Positions 8,295 through 10,445 of a stretch of 10,445 bases of DNA are shown piece after piece. The position numbers and the translations under genes were made by a program. Source of the DNA: Planctomycetota bacterium (lineage in GTDB: Bacteria; Planctomycetota; UBA1135; UBA2386); NCBI GenBank assembly GCA_016793305.1, contig JAEUHU010000104.1:1-10445 (forward strand). Reading direction: 5' to 3'. Under the pieces are notes generated by a model. The model saw only the letters and a program-made list of their open reading frames with translations. It had not been told where the DNA came from and did no database searches. Each line of letters opens with the position of its first letter. Position 1 is the stretch's first letter.

Positions 8295-8996
8295 TCAGCG
8301 ACCGCGTGCCTGTTGCACACGAACACGCAGCTGGAAGTCCTGCGACGGCGGGACCCGTGGGTCGGGATTGCACGGCCCGAACCAATCCGTCCACGCATCG
8401 GACACGACCGGCTCGGCCGGCAGCGCGATGTCGAAGTTCACCCAGCAGCCCTTGCCGTCGAGGATCGCCAGCAGCCGGTTCTCGACGGCGAACCGCAGGC
8501 GGACCCACCCCGGCACGACGACCCGGCCATCGGCGCCCGCGACCGGCGCTGCCCACAGCGCCTCAGTCGCGTGCACGACGCCGTGGCCCATCACGCCGCG
8601 CTGCGGCAGCGGCTCGCTCGCGACGTGCGTCGCTGGCAGGCGCAGTTCGAACTCGAGCGAACGCCGCGGCCCGGCGAGGGCCGGGTCGCGCGGCAGGGCC
8701 CGATAGCGCTGCCACGTGACGACCGCCCCGATGCCGGCGATGCCGCCGAGGGTGCCACCCACCGACGCGGCGATCGGCACGATCGGGTTCGCATCGGCCA
8801 GCGAGAGGCCGCAGGCGAGCCCTACGACTAGGCCGAACAACCCGCCGAGGGCCGCGAACCCCAGTGGATCCCACAGCCGGTGGTAGCTGGGCCTGGTGTC
8901 GACGCCGAGCACGAGCCGGTTCGAGCGCACGTAGGCGAAGCCGGCTGCGAACGTGCCGACGAGACCACACACCAGGGCTGCGCAGAGGGTGAGCAT
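8295..8996 (-). CDS. Unrecognised protein with three predicted membrane segments and a soluble C-terminal domain
   Basis: I do not recognise this 233-residue protein. Three hydrophobic segments are visible at about residues 3-22, 44-66 and 72-95. The latter two are rich in Gly and Ala, with GG/GxxxG-like spacing that suits tight helix packing. From about residue 112 the chain is soluble and alternates hydrophobic and polar residues as in a beta-sandwich. It contains conserved-looking stretches such as LEFELRLPATH (114-124), VPGWVRLRFAVENR (161-174) and SDAWTDWFGPCNPD (199-212). Two cysteines (184, 209) are in this domain. Strong G/C third-position preference supports a real gene. The ATG at 8996 lacks a Shine-Dalgarno, but hydrophobic segment 1 starts immediately after it. 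It lies 193 bases upstream of the antiporter on the same strand. A link to the antiporter is possible, but only its position suggests this. Confidence 0.8.
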   Translation of the reverse strand: MLTLCAALVCGLVGTFAAGFAYVRSNRLVLGVDTRPSYHRLWDPLGFAALGGLFGLVVGLACGLSLADANPIVPIAASVGGTLGGIAGIGAVVTWQRYRALPRDPALAGPRRSLEFELRLPATHVASEPLPQRGVMGHGVVHATEALWAAPVAGADGRVVVPGWVRLRFAVENRLLAILDGKGCWVNFDIALPAEPVVSDAWTDWFGPCNPDPRVPPSQDFQLRVRVQQARGR

Positions 8997-9066
8997 GGGA
9001 ACGGCGCTCGGCGGACCGCGGGTTCGATCGCCGATGCGATCCGGTCATCCGCAGCTCCGCGCGAAC

Positions 9067-9109
9067 GTGGCACCGGCGTCGCCGTGCCACCGGCCGTGCC
9101 CCGAGGGGC
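9067..9109 (-). terminator. Paired GC-rich hairpins after the toxin gene, possible terminator region
   Basis: Two inverted repeats lie in the 166-base gap between the toxin stop (9163) and the next start (8996). GTGGCAC (9067-9073) pairs perfectly with GTGCCAC (9084-9090), and two further GC pairs can form inside past a bulged base. GCCCC (9098-9102) pairs with GGGGC (9105-9109), realistically as a 4-base-pair stem with a 4-base loop. No T-run follows on the minus strand. They probably mark a transcript end or boundary for the toxin-antitoxin operon, but a protein-binding role is equally open. Nothing else is recognisable in this gap. Confidence 0.33.
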
Positions 9110-9162
9110 GCATGCTCGAACGGTTTGCCCGGCACCCACGCCTGCCGTGGCCCCGGTCCTGG

Positions 9163-9486
9163 TCAACCCTCGAGATCGCCGCTCTCGAGATCCCGTCGAC
9201 TGCCCCGTCGAACATGCAGCACCAGGACCAAGTCTTGCTCGACCGAGTAGAGGATCCTGTGCTTGTGATACAGGATCTGCCTCAGCTCATGGTTCGAACC
9301 GAGCCATGCCTGCTCGCGCACCGCGCGCCCGCGACGGGGTGAAGTCGCCAGGGAGCGGATCGCCCGCTCGACCCCATCGAGCCAACGCTGCGCGCCGAGC
9401 GGCGATTGCTGCACCGTCGCGATGAAGTCGTAGATCTGCTCGATGTCCAACTGCGCCCGCGGAACCACCGCGACACGAAAGATCAT
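9163..9486 (-). CDS. ParE/RelE-superfamily toxin (plasmid stabilisation type) of a type II toxin-antitoxin module
   Basis: This 107-residue protein begins MIFRVAVVPRAQLDIEQIYDFIA, the usual first strand and helical hairpin of the ParE/RelE fold. It continues with RWLDGVERAIRSLATSPRRGR, ELRQILYHKHRILYSVEQDLV, and ends with LVLHVRRGSRRDL, the final strand typical of ParE relatives. In this superfamily ParE members poison DNA gyrase and RelE members cut mRNA on the ribosome; the ParE-like end favours gyrase but does not prove it. Its ATG overlaps the antitoxin TGA as ATGA, so translation is probably coupled. The open frame continues upstream, but that part overlaps the antitoxin gene in another frame and lacks family similarity. 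The last codons hold a short duplication giving DLESGDLEG. Several codons end in A or T, unlike genes to the left, consistent with recent acquisition. Confidence 0.9.
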   Translation of the reverse strand: MIFRVAVVPRAQLDIEQIYDFIATVQQSPLGAQRWLDGVERAIRSLATSPRRGRAVREQAWLGSNHELRQILYHKHRILYSVEQDLVLVLHVRRGSRRDLESGDLEG

Positions 9487-9782
9487 GGCTCTGGGGTGCC
9501 GAGCCCTCGTTTCGTTCGAAACGACCGGAAGAACTCGTCCGCCGGCAGCATCTCGCCGCGCTTGCCCTGCTCGAGGCCTTCTCGGATGCAACGGATCGCG
9601 TCGAGTGTGTCCATGGCCTCGAGCACGCGCTGGAAGGTCTCGGCACTCATCACCGCGAGTTCAGCCTCCCCGTTGACGGTCAAGACGACGGCCCGACCGC
9701 TGGCCTTCAGCTCCTCGAGGTAGCGCGTGGTCTCGCGCTTGAAGTCGGTCAATGAGCGGATGTCCTTGCTGATGTCGATCAT
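9483..9782 (-). CDS. Phd/YefM-family antitoxin
   Basis: This 99-residue antitoxin partners the overlapping toxin gene. MIDISKDIRSLTDFKRETTR followed by YLEELKASGRAVVLTVNGEAELAVMSAETF is the classic Phd/YefM N-terminal fold that dimerises and binds operator DNA. Its C-terminal helix, about residues 52-99 (RVLEAMDTLDAIRCIREGLE onward, ending in a basic FFRSFRTKRG), should wrap and neutralise the toxin. The ATG at 9782 is preferred: the frame stays open back to a GTG at 9902, but that extra part lacks family similarity and has many A/T-ending codons. It has no clear Shine-Dalgarno. Antitoxins of this family repress their own operon, and the palindrome 20 bases upstream is a natural target. The toxin start overlaps its stop by 4 bases. 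Confidence 0.92.
   Translation of the reverse strand: MIDISKDIRSLTDFKRETTRYLEELKASGRAVVLTVNGEAELAVMSAETFQRVLEAMDTLDAIRCIREGLEQGKRGEMLPADEFFRSFRTKRGLGTPEP
9487..9524 (-). promoter_or_regulatory. Two adjacent stem-loops at the antitoxin 3' end, just before the toxin start codon
   Basis: TCGTTTCG (9507-9514) and CGAAACGA (9517-9524) are perfect inverted repeats two bases apart. In mRNA this gives a 7-base-pair stem with loop GAAC. Next, GGCTC (9487-9491) and GAGCC (9501-9505) pair across 9 bases, and the last paired base touches the toxin ATG at 9486. Both lie inside the antitoxin coding region. The structures are seen directly; control of toxin translation is inferred. Confidence 0.45.
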
Positions 9783-9801
9783 CGCGGGCTTGGTAGGTAG
9801 A

Positions 9802-9813
9802 TGCGAATTCGCA
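9802..9813. promoter_or_regulatory. Perfect 12-base palindrome, candidate operator of the toxin-antitoxin operon
   Basis: TGCGAATTCGCA is a perfect palindrome, 19 bases before the antitoxin ATG at 9782, in an intergenic stretch poorer in GC than its surroundings. Phd/YefM antitoxins bind short palindromes in this position to repress their own operon. A weak -10-like TAGCAT (minus strand, 9828-9823) lies just upstream, so a bound repressor would sit near the transcription start. I see no good -35 at proper spacing. Confidence 0.55.
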
Positions 9814-9917
9814 CCGGGAAGAATGCTATCGGATTCCGCCTTCACGGGGCTGTCCACGGAGAATCGGCCCGACTCGCTGTCACCGACCTTCTTCGGCAGC
9901 ACCGGGTCGGCACCGCT

Positions 9918-10445
9918 TCACGGCGCCATCGTCTCGCCAGGGTCGCGGAACCAGCGGCCCGGGGTCTTGCCCAACGCGCGGCGGAACATCGCGACGAACG
10001 CGCTGGTGCTCGCGAACCCGACCGACAGGCCGGCCGAGGTCACGGACTCGCCGGCCGCCAGCAGCCGCAGCGCCTGCAGCAGGCGCGCCTGCTGGCGCCA
10101 GCGGCCGAAGGTCATGCGCGTGTCGCGCACGAACAGGCGTTCGAGCGTGCGCACGCTCGCACCGCTGCCGTCGGCGAGCCCGGCCAGCGGCGTGCCGTCG
10201 GCGAGGTCCGCTTGCGCGCGTTCGGCGACGCGGCGCGCCCGCGGGTCGGAGGGCCACGGCAACTGCAGCGGCACTTCGTCGGTCACGCGCACCCGGTCGA
10301 GCAACACGCCGGCGAGGCGGGCCTGCTCGGGGATCCGTTCGTGCAGGTAGCCGACCTCGAGGGTGGCGAGGATCAGCTCGCGCAGCAGCGCCGACACGGC
10401 GAGCACGCGGCAATCACGCGGCAGGGTCCCGGTCAGGTCGGGCCG
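9918..10445 (-). CDS. AraC-family transcriptional regulator, 5' part outside window
   Basis: This is the C-terminal 175 residues of a DNA-binding regulator. The frame is open to the window edge, so the GTG at 10406 is unlikely to be the true start. The residues before it (LTGTLPRDCR) continue naturally into VLAVSALLRELI, a segment typical of the linker between a cupin-like sensor domain and the DNA-binding domain. The two AraC helix-turn-helix units are recognisable: LAGLADGSGASVRTLERLF with TRMTFGRWRQQARLLQALRLL, then SVTSAGLSVGFASTSAFVAMF followed by RRALGKTPGRWFR, the standard family signature. The missing part should carry the ligand-sensing cupin domain. The ligand and targets cannot be told. 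It ends 135 bases before the antitoxin gene, on the same strand, and its codons are as GC-rich as the left block, so it probably belongs to the resident genome. Confidence 0.93.
   Translation of the reverse strand, partial: RPDLTGTLPRDCRVLAVSALLRELILATLEVGYLHERIPEQARLAGVLLDRVRVTDEVPLQLPWPSDPRARRVAERAQADLADGTPLAGLADGSGASVRTLERLFVRDTRMTFGRWRQQARLLQALRLLAAGESVTSAGLSVGFASTSAFVAMFRRALGKTPGRWFRDPGETMAP

Noticed and set aside
248..8719. Very long plus-strand open frames (248-4009, 3942-6191, 6062-8719) that chain across most of the window
   Set aside because: They lie antisense to nifJ, topB and the antiporter, which have clear family motifs. Their products are Arg/His/Gln-rich with no recognisable domain, as expected for the reverse strand of GC-rich genes lacking TTA, CTA and TCA codons in the relevant phase.
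9163..9591. Longer 142-residue form of the toxin
   Set aside because: The extra 35 residues overlap antitoxin codons in another frame, are Arg-rich and lack family similarity. The ATG at 9486 gives the normal length and start of the family.
9851..9856. TGGACA (minus strand) as a -35 element paired with TAGCAT at 9828-9823
   Set aside because: The spacing is 22 bases, too long for a standard sigma-70-type promoter, so I do not call a promoter.
1..10445. CRISPR array, tRNA/rRNA genes, insertion sequences, phage genes or a defence island
   Set aside because: No regularly spaced repeats, transposase or integrase motifs, tRNA-like cloverleaf or rRNA sequence were seen on either strand by eye. 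The only mobile-associated element is the toxin-antitoxin pair.

Overview
The window is a stretch of very GC-rich bacterial DNA with almost all codons ending in G or C. All seven genes lie on the minus strand, so it reads from right to left. Long open frames on the plus strand are antisense shadows of these genes. The lineage cannot be fixed from the sequence. A high-GC Gram-negative bacterium (for example Planctomycetota, Myxococcota or a proteobacterium) would fit, and only nifJ has a clear Shine-Dalgarno sequence.

In transcription order, the right edge (10445-9918) holds the C-terminal part of an AraC-family regulator. A 135-base gap follows, containing a perfect 12-base palindrome at 9802-9813. 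Next is a two-gene toxin-antitoxin module: a Phd/YefM-type antitoxin (9782-9483) overlapping a ParE/RelE-type toxin (9486-9163) by 4 bases. Two small inverted repeats sit directly before the toxin start. This module has visibly weaker third-position GC preference than the genes to its left, which suggests later acquisition. A 166-base gap with GC-rich hairpins separates it from the rest.

The left block (8996-1) encodes an unrecognised protein with three predicted membrane segments, a CPA1-type cation/proton antiporter with a duplicated C-terminal regulatory (RCK) region, DNA topoisomerase III (topB), and a nearly complete single-chain pyruvate:ferredoxin/flavodoxin oxidoreductase (nifJ) that runs off the left edge. 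Spacings in this block are 193, 50 and 136 bases. Antiporter and topB could share a transcript, while nifJ has its own strong ribosome binding site. The genes look like a housekeeping and accessory mix, not one pathway.

I found no convincing new multi-gene system. The points most worth checking are the antiporter domain layout, the toxin-antitoxin control elements and the unrecognised membrane protein.
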